NCBI GenBank assembly: GCA_965246785.1
Contig: CBDFFM010000021.1
Coordinates: forward strand, 5,871 to 69,870
Direction: 5' to 3'
Length of the DNA: 64,000 bases
Source: UBA1952 sp965246785
GTDB lineage: Bacteria > Bacteroidota > Bacteroidia > Chitinophagales > Chitinophagaceae
The notes beneath the pieces were generated by a model. It saw only the letters and a program-made list of their open reading frames with translations, searched no databases and was not told the DNA's origin. This document shows positions 25,176 through 33,831 of the stretch, in pieces (the first letter of the stretch is position 1; each line of letters starts with the position of its first letter). Position numbers and translations under genes: made by a program.

Positions 25176-26240
25176 ATGCTACGTCATTTACTTTCAGCAG
25201 TGTGCACTGCAATAGCCTCCACCGCGACAGGACAAACTATGTATCCTGGCGGAATCGCGGGGTGCGTTGCGCGTTTCCCTTTCTCTATCAGCGACGGGCC
25301 GAGTAACATCCTAACAGACATTAGCGGCAACGCCAACCATGGTAAACCATACGGCATAACCAACGCTTCCGGCTGGCAGGGTAAGGCAAACACAGCAGGA
25401 CGGTTTAACGGCACGTCCAACTTTGGCAGTGTGCCTTTTGCCGGCAATCTCAATCTGACTAATTTAACGCAGGTGGCGCTGATAAAGTTTGACAGCTTCT
25501 ACAGCGGGGAATGCCAGACGAGCATGATACTGAGCCGAGGCGATGGCTTTGGCAGCGGCGTTTATACAATGAACGTAAGTGATGCCGGCTACGATAATAA
25601 CTGCTATTCGTATAGCCCAACGCACCAGATGCGCGGCGATTATGTAGGCAATAACTATGGCAATATGGTAACGCCCGCCACAACGCCCATCCAAACCGGC
25701 AAGTGGTACTTCTTTGCTGGTACGTTTGATGGCTCTACGTACAAGGCTTATCAGATAGTTATGGACTCAACTGTCCCTCTGACGATCTTGTCACCCAGCT
25801 ATCAGGCTACCGGACTAAACGCAATGGGCACCGGTTCCGATTCGCTGATGATTGGGGCAGGCGTCAACCCGAGATACCCATATTGGTTTAACGGCGTGAT
25901 GGATGAAATAGTACTCTTCAATCGTGCGCTCGCGGCCACTGAACTGCAAAAGATTTACACTTACCTGCTTAAGTCACCAGCATCTACCGCTGGCATCGAG
26001 ACTGCTATTCAGACTAAACTCGAATGTAATTTGCAGGCAGGTTACCTGCATGTGCGAAGCGCGGGTAACAGGCCCATTGGTCAACTAATGATTACTAACA
26101 TGCAGGACCAAGTTCTGCTTGTAACATCAGCAAATATTCAGGAAGTAAATGTTGACGTTAGCAGTTACCCTAAAGGACTCCTGTTTGTCACCGCGAAGTG
26201 CGGCGGCGAAAGTGTTTCGGTGAAGGTTACAAACCTTTAG
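25176..26240 (+). CDS. Secreted LamG-type lectin-like protein with probable T9SS tail
   Basis: 354 residues. A signal peptide (MLRHLLSAVCTAIASTATGQ) precedes a concanavalin A/LamG-like sandwich: DISGNANHGKPYG, GRFNGTSNFGSVPF, GKWYFFAGTFDGSTYKAYQ and FNGVMDEIVLFNRALAATELQKIY are hallmark pieces. The last ~75 residues (QTKLECNLQAGYLHVRSAG to SVSVKVTNL) look like a diverged type A sorting domain without the usual YPNP. Such proteins bind sugars or decorate the surface. It lies 45 bases after the RemB-like gene, possibly co-transcribed. Confidence 0.75.
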   Translation: MLRHLLSAVCTAIASTATGQTMYPGGIAGCVARFPFSISDGPSNILTDISGNANHGKPYGITNASGWQGKANTAGRFNGTSNFGSVPFAGNLNLTNLTQVALIKFDSFYSGECQTSMILSRGDGFGSGVYTMNVSDAGYDNNCYSYSPTHQMRGDYVGNNYGNMVTPATTPIQTGKWYFFAGTFDGSTYKAYQIVMDSTVPLTILSPSYQATGLNAMGTGSDSLMIGAGVNPRYPYWFNGVMDEIVLFNRALAATELQKIYTYLLKSPASTAGIETAIQTKLECNLQAGYLHVRSAGNRPIGQLMITNMQDQVLLVTSANIQEVNVDVSSYPKGLLFVTAKCGGESVSVKVTNL

Positions 26241-26273
26241 CCTGCATCTTGTATCAACCCTGATTTACTGTTT

Positions 26274-27206
26274 TTGCAAGTGCCGCTGAAGCATGCCTTC
26301 TTAATCCTCACATACAGCCAGCCGGAGCAGGTGCTCCAACAAGTGCTGCGCATGATGTCGGCTGAGCGGCAATTCTATATTCACATTAATCGTAAAACGG
26401 TTTTTTCGGAAGACAATGCTGCTTACATGGCTTTGCTTTCGCATCCGCAGGTTATGCTGATTAAAGACCGGATCCCGGTACGCTGGGGCTCGTTTCTGGC
26501 CGTTGAAGCACATTTGGCTTTAATCGAGGCGGCTGTGAAGGATGGCAACACAAACTACCTGCATCTAATCAGCGGCGAGTGTCTTCCGATTAAAACACCA
26601 GCGGAATTTAATGCCTATCTGGAAGCGAATAAGGGAGGCCAGTTTATCAACCACTGGCCAATGCCAACTTGGCGCAAAGGTGGCTGGGGGCCGAACCGCT
26701 TAGACAAATTTCATTTCTACGAGTTTTTTGACCCGCGTTCTAGGCGTCCAAAAGATGTCGTTGCCCGTTATCTGAATCAGGCGTTGCGCGTGAGCCAAAG
26801 AGTGCTGAAAAAAATTGGCATTTACCGCCGTTATCCGGCTTCATTGCCTCCCGTCTATGTAGGCTCAACGTGGTGGACACTTACAGTCGAATGCTGCGCT
26901 TGGTGTCTTCGCTATATAGCAGAAAATCCTGCTTTCGTATGGCGCTTCCGTTTCACGCAGTATCCGGAAGAGATGTTCTTTCACACGATGCTTATGAGCA
27001 GTCCATTCAAGGAGCAATTAGTAGCGGATAACCTGCGCTTCATAGAATTTGCCAATCCGGAAGTGCCCCATGCTACATCTGTAACAATGAAGCATCTCCC
27101 TGCGCTCGCCGCGCCCCAAATGTTGATTGCCCGCAAGTTCACCAATGAAAGCGCTGAGTTGATTGAGCATCTTACATCAACCGGCGTGCTAAATAGGGTA
27201 GAATAG
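26274..27206 (+). CDS. GT14 family beta-1,6-N-acetylglucosaminyltransferase-like glycosyltransferase
   Basis: About 310 residues. The start is uncertain: a TTG at 26274 or a GTG at 26280; no ATG is close. The opening KHAFLILTYSQPEQVLQQVLRMM and the later HINRKTVFSED, KDRIPVRWGSFLAVEAHLALIEAA and YLHLISGECLPIKTPAEF match core-2/I-branching enzymes and bacterial relatives. VGSTWWTLT and the QYPEEMFFHTML segment supply conserved acidic residues. It adds a sugar, probably GlcNAc, to an unknown cell-surface glycan. A TGTTTTTG box ends at base 26276 and overlaps the TTG, which favours the GTG. Confidence 0.8.
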   Translation: MQVPLKHAFLILTYSQPEQVLQQVLRMMSAERQFYIHINRKTVFSEDNAAYMALLSHPQVMLIKDRIPVRWGSFLAVEAHLALIEAAVKDGNTNYLHLISGECLPIKTPAEFNAYLEANKGGQFINHWPMPTWRKGGWGPNRLDKFHFYEFFDPRSRRPKDVVARYLNQALRVSQRVLKKIGIYRRYPASLPPVYVGSTWWTLTVECCAWCLRYIAENPAFVWRFRFTQYPEEMFFHTMLMSSPFKEQLVADNLRFIEFANPEVPHATSVTMKHLPALAAPQMLIARKFTNESAELIEHLTSTGVLNRVE

Positions 27207-27220
27207 CGACTTCCTTCTCT

Positions 27221-28348
27221 TTATGCAGGAATCACTTCTTCCTTCCCAACCCACCGCCGGAAAGCCGCCAGCGCAGCACCAATCACTTGGTGCATGTCGT
27301 AGTATTTAAACTCCGCCAGGCGGCCGATAAAAAGCACATCCTTTTCATCCGCCGCCAACTTATCGTATTGCGCGAAAATTTTATCACTCTCCTCATTGCG
27401 CACTGGATAGTAAGGATTCGCAGATGAGTCCGCGGCGGCGGAAAACTCATAATGGCCGATGGAGCCGTTGTATTTCTTCTCCGGCGCAAACCATTTGTGC
27501 TCTATTATGCGCGTAAACGGTTGACTCATGTCTGTGTAGTTAATCACCGCATTGCCTTGGATTTCTTTGCCGCGGATTTCCTCAAAATGAATTGTGCGGT
27601 AAGGCAACTTGCCGTAGGCGTGGTTAAAGTAATAGTCAATAGTGCCGGTAAACACAAGGTTGTCGTACTTGCCGCGCCATGTGTCTTTCACGTCCGCATA
27701 TTCCGCGCCGAGGATAACCTTGATGTTCTCATGGTCCAGCATCCGCTCAAATATTTTGGTGTAGCCGTCCGCTGGAATGCCCTGATACTTATCGTTGAAA
27801 TAATTGTCGTCGTAGTTGAAGCGTATGGGCAGGCGCTTGGCGGTGCTCACATTGATTTCGTGCGGCTGCACACCCCATTGCTTAATGGAGTAATGCTTGT
27901 AAAACGCCTCGTACAATTCAACGCCGATGCTGGACGTAACGAACTCTTCAAAGTTGGTAATGCGGGCACAAGGCACGCGTAGGCCTTCAATAAAAGCTTC
28001 CGCCTCAGACGGAGAAAACGTTTTGTTGAAAAATTGATTAATCGTTAGCAGATTCACCGGCAGGTTATACATCCGGTCGCTGCTGCGCGCCTTTACACGA
28101 TTCGTATAGCCATTGAATTCCGTCCAACGATTTACGAACTGCCACACGCCCTCATCATTCGTATGAAAGATATGCGCGCCGTACTTATGCACGTCCACGC
28201 CAGTTTCTTCGTCTTTGTAAGAATAAGCGTTCCCGCCGATGTGGTCGCGCCGGTCAATGATGGTTACTTGATGGCCTGCCTCAGCGGCCATACGTCCGAA
28301 AGTGGCGCCGGAAAATCCGGCACCAATGATTAATAGCTTCTTGCTCAT
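27221..28348 (-). CDS. glf: UDP-galactopyranose mutase
   Basis: 375 residues. The FAD-binding IIGAGFSGATFGRMAAEAGHQVTIIDRRDHIGGNAYSY starts the protein, and DVHKYGAHIFHTND, VNLLTINQFF, RLPIRFNYDDNYF and GRLAEFKYYDMHQVIGAAL complete the family pattern. It interconverts UDP-galactopyranose and UDP-galactofuranose, supplying galactofuranose for surface glycans. No other galactofuranose gene is in the window; the convergent GT14 gene is the only glycan gene beside it. Confidence 0.93.
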   Translation of the reverse strand: MSKKLLIIGAGFSGATFGRMAAEAGHQVTIIDRRDHIGGNAYSYKDEETGVDVHKYGAHIFHTNDEGVWQFVNRWTEFNGYTNRVKARSSDRMYNLPVNLLTINQFFNKTFSPSEAEAFIEGLRVPCARITNFEEFVTSSIGVELYEAFYKHYSIKQWGVQPHEINVSTAKRLPIRFNYDDNYFNDKYQGIPADGYTKIFERMLDHENIKVILGAEYADVKDTWRGKYDNLVFTGTIDYYFNHAYGKLPYRTIHFEEIRGKEIQGNAVINYTDMSQPFTRIIEHKWFAPEKKYNGSIGHYEFSAAADSSANPYYPVRNEESDKIFAQYDKLAADEKDVLFIGRLAEFKYYDMHQVIGAALAAFRRWVGKEEVIPA

Positions 28349-28439
28349 GTAAGTTTAGGGGTACTTGGCGCTAATAAAAAAATTAGTCCAACCCTTTCTC
28401 CGAGATGCTAACTATCAGTTGCAAGGCAATGCTAAGCGC

Positions 28440-30080
28440 TTAAAACGGCGTCTCGTCATCCTCCCCATTCCCGCCCCGCGGCAAAGGCGAGCCTCCACCG
28501 CCTTCCTCATCATCCCACTGCATATCATTGGCCTTAGACTGCATCGTCTGGAATCCGCCGGGGATGAACAGCTTGCTGCCGCCGAACTCGCTCGGATCAC
28601 GGGAAATACCAGCTTTCGGATTATCGTTGAATGGCTGGAAACCGCCCGAACCACTACCACCATTGAAGCCGTCGTCCAAATCCTCAAACTTCTGATATTC
28701 CTTGATAAAGCGCAGCTTAATTGTATCGGTAGAGCCACTCCGGTTTTTCGCGATGTGGATGTGGGTTTCGCCTTCTATGGTCTCGCCCATTTCATCGTTG
28801 TTGATGCCGTAGTATTCAGGGCGGTAGAGGAACATAACCATGTCGGCATCCTGCTCAATCGCGCCCGATTCGCGGAGGTCGGAGAGCTGCGGCACTTTGC
28901 TTTCCTTGCGGCTTTCTACGCCACGATTCAATTGGGAAAGGGCGATGATTGGAATAGCCAGCTCCTTCGCCAGCGACTTTAAGTCGCGGGAGATTTTGGA
29001 GATTTCCTGCTCGCGGTTGCCGCCCTTGTTTACATCGCCCTGCATGAGCTGGAGGTAGTCAATCACAATCATCTGGATGTCGTGCTTCTGCTTCAGGCGT
29101 CGGGCTTTTGCGCGCAGCTCAAACACATTCAGCGCGGCCTGGTCGTCTAAGAAGATGGAGGCCTGCGCGAGCTTGTTCATGCGCTGCGTCATTTGAATAA
29201 ACTCGTGCTCCTGCATCCGGCCCTTCGTAATGGCGTCCATGCTCACCTGCGTCACGGCGGACAGCATCCGCTTCACCAATTCACCCGCGCCCATTTCCAA
29301 TGAAAAGAAGGCAACCGGATAAGGCTTCGGCGTGTGCATCGCCGCATTCATCGCAAGGTTCAGGCAGAAAGCAGTCTTACCCACCGCAGGACGAGCCGCG
29401 ACGATAATCAGTGCATTTTTCTGCCAGCCCGCCGTGAGCCTGTCCAGCATCCGGAAGCCGGTCGGCACGCCGGTTACGTCTTCCTGCTTGTTCTTTGCGT
29501 CCTCAATTTCTTGCACCGTCTGCACGAGCACGTCGGCGAGGCTCATGAAGTTTTTGCGCAGGTGCTTATCGGTAATTTCGTAGAGGCCGCTTTCGGCTTT
29601 GTCCAGGAGGTCAAACACGTCCGTGCTGTCCTCATAAGCATCGGCAATCACCTCGCCGGAAATGCGAATCAGCTCACGCTGGATGAACTTCTCCATCACA
29701 ATCCGCGCGTGCGCTTCCACGTGCGCCGACGACACCACGCTCATCGTGAGCCGCGTGAGGTAATAGGCGCCGCCGATGATTTCCAGCTCATTGCTTTTGC
29801 GTAGCTCTTCCGTCACCGTCAGCAGGTCAACCGGGCTGCCTTTGTCAAAGAGGCGTCGGATGGCGGCATATATTTTCTGGTTAGCATCCACATAAAAGCA
29901 CTCATCGCTCTGGATGATTTCCAGCACCTCAGCCAGCTTGTCTTTTTCCAGCATCACCGCGCCCAGCACGGCCTCCTCCAGCTCGCCTGCCTGCGGCGGA
30001 ATTTTTCCATAAACAAGGGATGAGACATCGGGCCGGCGGCTGCGGACGCCGCCGAAATCTTTCTTTATGTTGACTGCCAT
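28440..30080 (-). CDS. dnaB: Replicative DNA helicase DnaB
   Basis: 546 residues. The N-terminal helical domain (PPQAGELEEAVLGAVMLEKD, ~28-130) is followed by the linker and a RecA-type motor with Walker A ARPAVGKT (229-236), FSLEMGAGELVKRML, Walker B IQMIVIDYLQLM, LSQLNRGVESR, and SDLRESGAIEQDADMVMFLYR. A Gly/Asp-rich tail (GGGGSPLPRGGNGEDDETPF) ends it. It unwinds DNA at the replication fork. No intein is present at the usual P-loop site. Single gene on the minus strand with a long upstream gap. Confidence 0.95.
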   Translation of the reverse strand: MAVNIKKDFGGVRSRRPDVSSLVYGKIPPQAGELEEAVLGAVMLEKDKLAEVLEIIQSDECFYVDANQKIYAAIRRLFDKGSPVDLLTVTEELRKSNELEIIGGAYYLTRLTMSVVSSAHVEAHARIVMEKFIQRELIRISGEVIADAYEDSTDVFDLLDKAESGLYEITDKHLRKNFMSLADVLVQTVQEIEDAKNKQEDVTGVPTGFRMLDRLTAGWQKNALIIVAARPAVGKTAFCLNLAMNAAMHTPKPYPVAFFSLEMGAGELVKRMLSAVTQVSMDAITKGRMQEHEFIQMTQRMNKLAQASIFLDDQAALNVFELRAKARRLKQKHDIQMIVIDYLQLMQGDVNKGGNREQEISKISRDLKSLAKELAIPIIALSQLNRGVESRKESKVPQLSDLRESGAIEQDADMVMFLYRPEYYGINNDEMGETIEGETHIHIAKNRSGSTDTIKLRFIKEYQKFEDLDDGFNGGSGSGGFQPFNDNPKAGISRDPSEFGGSKLFIPGGFQTMQSKANDMQWDDEEGGGGSPLPRGGNGEDDETPF

Positions 30081-30530
30081 AAAACGTGTGTGTTGAAGTC
30101 CTCGTAATCGTACTGCGCGTGGCGCGGTGTTTAGGAATTGTTACCGGAAAATGATGCCGGTATTACCCCCGCCGCCTTCTAAAGCGAATCTATGGGAGGG
30201 CGGGAAGAGGGAAAAATTTTCTTGTCCTGAAAATGTTCTATCTCCTTCACCGCTTAGCCACCGGCTATCCACGGCTAACATCTGCGTGGCAAGCTTTATA
30301 CCCATTTGTAAGCCGCTATCCACTGCTTGCTAACAGCTTATGCCCATGTGGGTTTTAAAAGTTTATGAGCGCGAAGACGCGATTTCCTAATGCCAAACCT
30401 GCTCATGGGCGTGGTGCTCCTCCATCCTCATTCTAGTGATGGGAAAAGACTTCCATAATCGCTAGACAGTTGCGATTTGTTTAGAATAAACACAGTTGAC
30501 AAGGCCAATGCATCCATGAATGTCTATAGA

Positions 30531-30613
30531 CCTGTCATTGTGCTTGACCCGCAATCTGCTTGGATAGTTTCGCGGCATTCATAAGATTGCGGCTCGGAGG
30601 CCGCAATGACAGG
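30531..30613. repeat. Dispersed palindromic element, CCTGTCATTG-ended
   Basis: CCTGTCATTG and CAATGACAGG bound the element, with inner arms CCGCAATCT (30549-30557) and AGATTGCGG (30584-30592). It belongs to the same GTCAT family as the other copies. Confidence 0.7.
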
Positions 30614-30665
30614 AACTAACAGGAGTATTTCAAGATTGGCTTATCTTGATATTATCATAACGAAC

Positions 30666-30689
30666 AAAACGCGCCAAGCAGCGCGTTTT
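30666..30689 (-). terminator. Terminator of the DinB gene
   Basis: AAAACGCGC and GCGCGTTTT enclose the loop CAAGCA. On the minus strand it lies 25 bases beyond the stop codon and ends in TTTTGTT. Confidence 0.7.
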
Positions 30690-30713
30690 ATCAAAAATAG
30701 TTGAGAGAGCTTA

Positions 30714-31232
30714 TCAATACGGCGCATCCGCACTCGGCCCATAAGACCCGGGAATCGGAATATCCAGCAGCCGCAGATAAACGCCCAGCTGCGCGCGGTG
30801 GTGAATAGTCTGCGCAAAGGAGTGGCGGATGGTTTCATACTTCGTCAGCTTCGCCAGAACCTGCTCGCCGTGGCGCATTTCCCAATTGCCAAGCAGGTCG
30901 GCTTCCTTCGCCTTGGAAAGTGCAGAATGGCCTTTTTCATACGCCTTTTCAAAGACCTGCATCAGGTCGGCGTTGCTGCTGATTTTTGCAGGCTCGTAAG
31001 GCGTCGCGGCAAAGTCCAGTACTTCCGTGTTCAGCGCCAAATCCACCCAGCCCGGCACATCGGCGAGGTGGACGGCAAGGGCGCTCATAGTCATGCTTTT
31101 GGGATGCGGCTGCCAGCCGTGTTTGTCATCCGGCACAAGGGCCAGCATCATGCGCGTGATTGTGGCTTCTGCTTCCAGCTCTTTAAGCAGGGCAGGGATG
31201 ATTTCAAATCGGGTGGTGTTGTTTGGTTCCAT
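30714..31232 (-). CDS. DinB-like four-helix protein
   Basis: 172 residues from the ATG at 31232 (MEPNNTTRFEIIPALLKELEAEATITRMML); a longer frame to 31307 is not family-like and runs into a palindrome. Helical throughout, with the DinB metal-site positions visible as MSALAVHLADVPGW and TIHHRAQLGVYLRLLDIPIPGSYGPSAD. The family includes thiol transferases and many proteins of unknown role. It lies next to a YafY-type regulator, a pairing often seen for small DinB and glyoxalase-like genes. Confidence 0.85.
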   Translation of the reverse strand: MEPNNTTRFEIIPALLKELEAEATITRMMLALVPDDKHGWQPHPKSMTMSALAVHLADVPGWVDLALNTEVLDFAATPYEPAKISSNADLMQVFEKAYEKGHSALSKAKEADLLGNWEMRHGEQVLAKLTKYETIRHSFAQTIHHRAQLGVYLRLLDIPIPGSYGPSADAPY

Positions 31233-31301
31233 ACCACAAAGGAAGGTGGCGTTACTGACAGCCCTATGGCAGTCGGAATTTTTGAACCAAACTTTTTTCA
31301 C

Positions 31302-31376
31302 CGTCAACCCGAACTTGTTTCAGGTTCTATTGTGCTCGCTCTGCCCGATAGATGCCGAAACAAGTTCGGCATGACG
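31302..31376. repeat. Dispersed palindromic element, CGTCA-ended
   Basis: Perfect 13-base arms CCGAACTTGTTTC (31309-31321) and GAAACAAGTTCGG (31357-31369), with outer CGTCA/TGACG. It separates the DinB and regulator genes. Confidence 0.75.
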
Positions 31377-31399
31377 GAAACGGAGACGTGATACTGCCA

Positions 31400-32089
31400 T
31401 CAATACGGCACCGGCAGCTCCGCGCAAAGCGCCTGAAGGCTGGGATGGTCGCTCTTTGTAAAAGGACGGCCTGTGTTATATACCCGCTGTATCCGCGACA
31501 CTTTGAAATCCCGGTAATCCATCCGCTTATGACACCAGCCCATCAGGTGCCAGGCGAAGGCATAGAACTGCAGGCCAATTGGTTCCACCAGCCTCGTGCT
31601 CGCCACCTCGTCCTTACTCAGATATTCCAGCTCAATGATGTGTCGCTCCGCCACCGCCGACTGAAGCGTGGCGAGGTGCTCATAGGTCGCCTCCTGACAA
31701 GGCGGTAGCTGAATGCCAATGCCTGCGCTTAGTTTTTCAATGCCTTCCAGCTGACTTGCACGTAGCACCGCCCTGATTTTGGTCAGCGCCGCACCGTACA
31801 GCTTTTGGATGCTTCTGTCAGCAAAAATCCGCGTAGCGCCTTCCATAAGCAACAATGCAGAAGCCTCCTCTGTACTAAACGAAACCGGTGGCAGGAAATA
31901 GCCACGCACAATAAAATAACCTTTCGCCGGCTCAAAGGAAACCGGAATGCCGCCTTCACACAGCGCCTTCACGTCCCGGTAAACGGTACGGACGGAGATA
32001 CCGAACTTCTCAGCAATCTGCTCGGCGCTGACGTACTTACGCGATTGCAGGAAAGTCTGGATGGCGAAAAGGCGGTCTATGCGGTTCAT
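31400..32089 (-). CDS. YafY-type transcriptional regulator (HTH_11 plus WYL domain)
   Basis: 229 residues. The N-terminal winged helix is MNRIDRLFAIQTFLQSRKYVSAEQIAEKFGISVRTVYRDVKAL (1-43). The C-terminal WYL domain covers ~125-215 (RHIIELEYLSKDEVASTRLVEPIGL, WHLMGWC, DYRDFKVSRIQRV). WYL domains sense a ligand, often nucleic acid or a nucleotide, and control binding of the winged helix. Probably regulates itself or the DinB gene 168 bases downstream; no operator was identified. Confidence 0.88.
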   Translation of the reverse strand: MNRIDRLFAIQTFLQSRKYVSAEQIAEKFGISVRTVYRDVKALCEGGIPVSFEPAKGYFIVRGYFLPPVSFSTEEASALLLMEGATRIFADRSIQKLYGAALTKIRAVLRASQLEGIEKLSAGIGIQLPPCQEATYEHLATLQSAVAERHIIELEYLSKDEVASTRLVEPIGLQFYAFAWHLMGWCHKRMDYRDFKVSRIQRVYNTGRPFTKSDHPSLQALCAELPVPY

Positions 32090-32229
32090 AGGGCGAAAGT
32101 GCGCAATAAGCTTTGAATTTATAGTGCGCAGCCCGCGATGCGGTGGAACACTTGTGACCTTTGCACCCTGTGGCTGGCACGGCTTATCTGCAATAGAGAA
32201 GGCACAATCCCCAACCAGCCTGTAATCCT

Positions 32230-33792
32230 ATGCAAAGCCTGCTCACCGGTTCTTTTAAAAACGATTTCACCGCCAACTTCCCCGGCGACCATTCCGGTAA
32301 TAACCAAACCCGCCAGACGCCCGGCCTCCTCTACTGCATCACCACACCAACGCCCGTGCGCGAGCCGAAGCTGCTTGCCTGGTCAGACGAGCTGGGGGCA
32401 GAGCTGGGCATTGCAAAGCCGCAGTCACCCGAAGAAACAGCCATCCTCGGCGGCAACCGGGTGACGCCGGCCATGCAGCCCTACGCCGCCTGCTACGGCG
32501 GCCACCAGTTCGGCCACTGGGCCGGGCAGCTTGGCGACGGCCGCGCCATTACGTTGGGCGAATGGATAATGCCCGACGGCTCTACGCAGGAGCTGCAGCT
32601 TAAAGGCGCAGGCCCGACGCCTTATTCCCGCAGGGCAGATGGCCGGGCGGTGCTGCGCTCTTCGGTGCGCGAATACCTGATGAGCGAGGCGATGCACTAC
32701 CTCGGCGTGCCCACCACCCGCGCCCTCAGCCTTGTAGCCACCGGCGACCAGGTGGTGCGGGATATGTTTTACACCGGAAACGCCGCGCCGGAGCCGGGAG
32801 CTATTGTGATGCGTGTAGCACCCTCCTTCCTGCGCTTCGGCAATTTTGAGCTGCCTGCGGTGAGAAAGGAAACTGAAAATCTACAGCGTCTCGTGGACTG
32901 GACGATTGACCGGTTCTACCCGCATCTGACGGCGGCGGAAGACCGCATCGTGACTTTTTACCGCGAGGTAGTGCAGCGGACGGCGCACCTGATGGCGCAA
33001 TGGATGCGCGTAGGCTTTGTGCATGGCGTTATGAACACCGACAATATGTCCATCCTCGGGCTGACGATTGATTACGGCCCATACTCCTTTGTTGATGACT
33101 ACGACCCGCTCTTTACCCCAAACACGACCGACCTGCCGGAACGCCGCTATGCATTTGGCCGCCAGCCTGCCATTGGCAAATGGAACCTTGCCTGTCTCGC
33201 CGGCGCGCTGTCTGCGCTGCTGCCGGATACGAAGCCGTTAGCGGACGCGCTTCAGGAATACGATGCTGATTACGAGCGCGAGTATGCGGCCATGATGGCC
33301 GGAAAGCTTGGCCTGGATGCCGTTAGCAAAGGCGATGTTGCGCTGTTCAACCGTTTTGACAATATGCTCGCTGTGCTAAAGCCGGATATGACGCTATTTT
33401 ATCAGCACCTCATTGACCTTCCGGCAGAGGCAATAGATGAAGCGGCTGTCGTGGAGCATTTTAAAGACAGTTTTTATACAGCGCCTGAGCGCAAAGGGGC
33501 TACAACTTTGCTCTATACCATCAGCGCTTATCAGAAGCGGCTGCGGGAAAATGAGCTTTCGCCAGAAGCATCAAAAGAGCGGATGCGCCACAGCAATCCG
33601 TGCTTTGTGCTGCGTAATTATTTGCTGCATCAGGCTATCCAGAAGCTGGAAGCCGGCGATGCAGGTATGTTCAATGAATTGACGGAGGCGATTAAAGACC
33701 CTTACTCTACCCGCTTTGACGAATTTGTGGGGAAACGCCCAGATTGGGCGAAGCAGCAGGCAGGCTGCTCTATGCTCTCGTGCAGTTCGTGA
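32230..33792 (+). CDS. selO: Protein adenylyltransferase SelO (YdiU family)
   Basis: 520 residues. The inverted pseudokinase fold is marked by AACYGGHQFGHWAGQLGDGRAI split over ~85-106, LQLKGAGPTPYSRRADGRAVLRSSVREYLMSEAM, FVHGVMNTDNMSILGLTIDYGPYSF and the C-terminal RPDWAKQQAGCSMLSCSS. It AMPylates Ser/Thr/Tyr of redox-linked proteins. The C-terminal CSS has cysteine where animal SelO has selenocysteine, as in other bacteria. The start ATG at 32230 leads straight into the family N-terminus. Confidence 0.92.
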   Translation: MQSLLTGSFKNDFTANFPGDHSGNNQTRQTPGLLYCITTPTPVREPKLLAWSDELGAELGIAKPQSPEETAILGGNRVTPAMQPYAACYGGHQFGHWAGQLGDGRAITLGEWIMPDGSTQELQLKGAGPTPYSRRADGRAVLRSSVREYLMSEAMHYLGVPTTRALSLVATGDQVVRDMFYTGNAAPEPGAIVMRVAPSFLRFGNFELPAVRKETENLQRLVDWTIDRFYPHLTAAEDRIVTFYREVVQRTAHLMAQWMRVGFVHGVMNTDNMSILGLTIDYGPYSFVDDYDPLFTPNTTDLPERRYAFGRQPAIGKWNLACLAGALSALLPDTKPLADALQEYDADYEREYAAMMAGKLGLDAVSKGDVALFNRFDNMLAVLKPDMTLFYQHLIDLPAEAIDEAAVVEHFKDSFYTAPERKGATTLLYTISAYQKRLRENELSPEASKERMRHSNPCFVLRNYLLHQAIQKLEAGDAGMFNELTEAIKDPYSTRFDEFVGKRPDWAKQQAGCSMLSCSS

Positions 33793-33816
33793 AAGGCATA
33801 GTGGGTGGCTCGCCAC

Positions 33817-33824
33817 TATCTTTG
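33817..33824 (+). promoter_or_regulatory. -7 box (TATCTTTG) of pheT
   Basis: Full match to TAnnTTTG ending only 7 bases before the pheT ATG at 33832, so the transcript would have almost no leader. Confidence 0.6.
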
Positions 33825-33831
33825 CGCCCAC

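Larger units (their letters stand above)
30081..30713. other. Gene-free stretch upstream of dnaB
   Basis: No coding sequence is supported here. It contains a palindromic element (30531-30613), a hairpin terminator (30666-30689), and two DnaA-box-like words CTATCCAC at 30265 and about 30316, each with two mismatches to TTATCCACA. The remaining sequence shows no structure. Confidence 0.5.

Noticed and set aside
28440..30080. Intein in dnaB
   Set aside because: The P-loop and later motifs are uninterrupted and length is normal.
33770..33792. Selenocysteine at the end of SelO
   Set aside because: The codon at the critical place codes Cys (…CSS) and there is no in-frame UGA before the stop.
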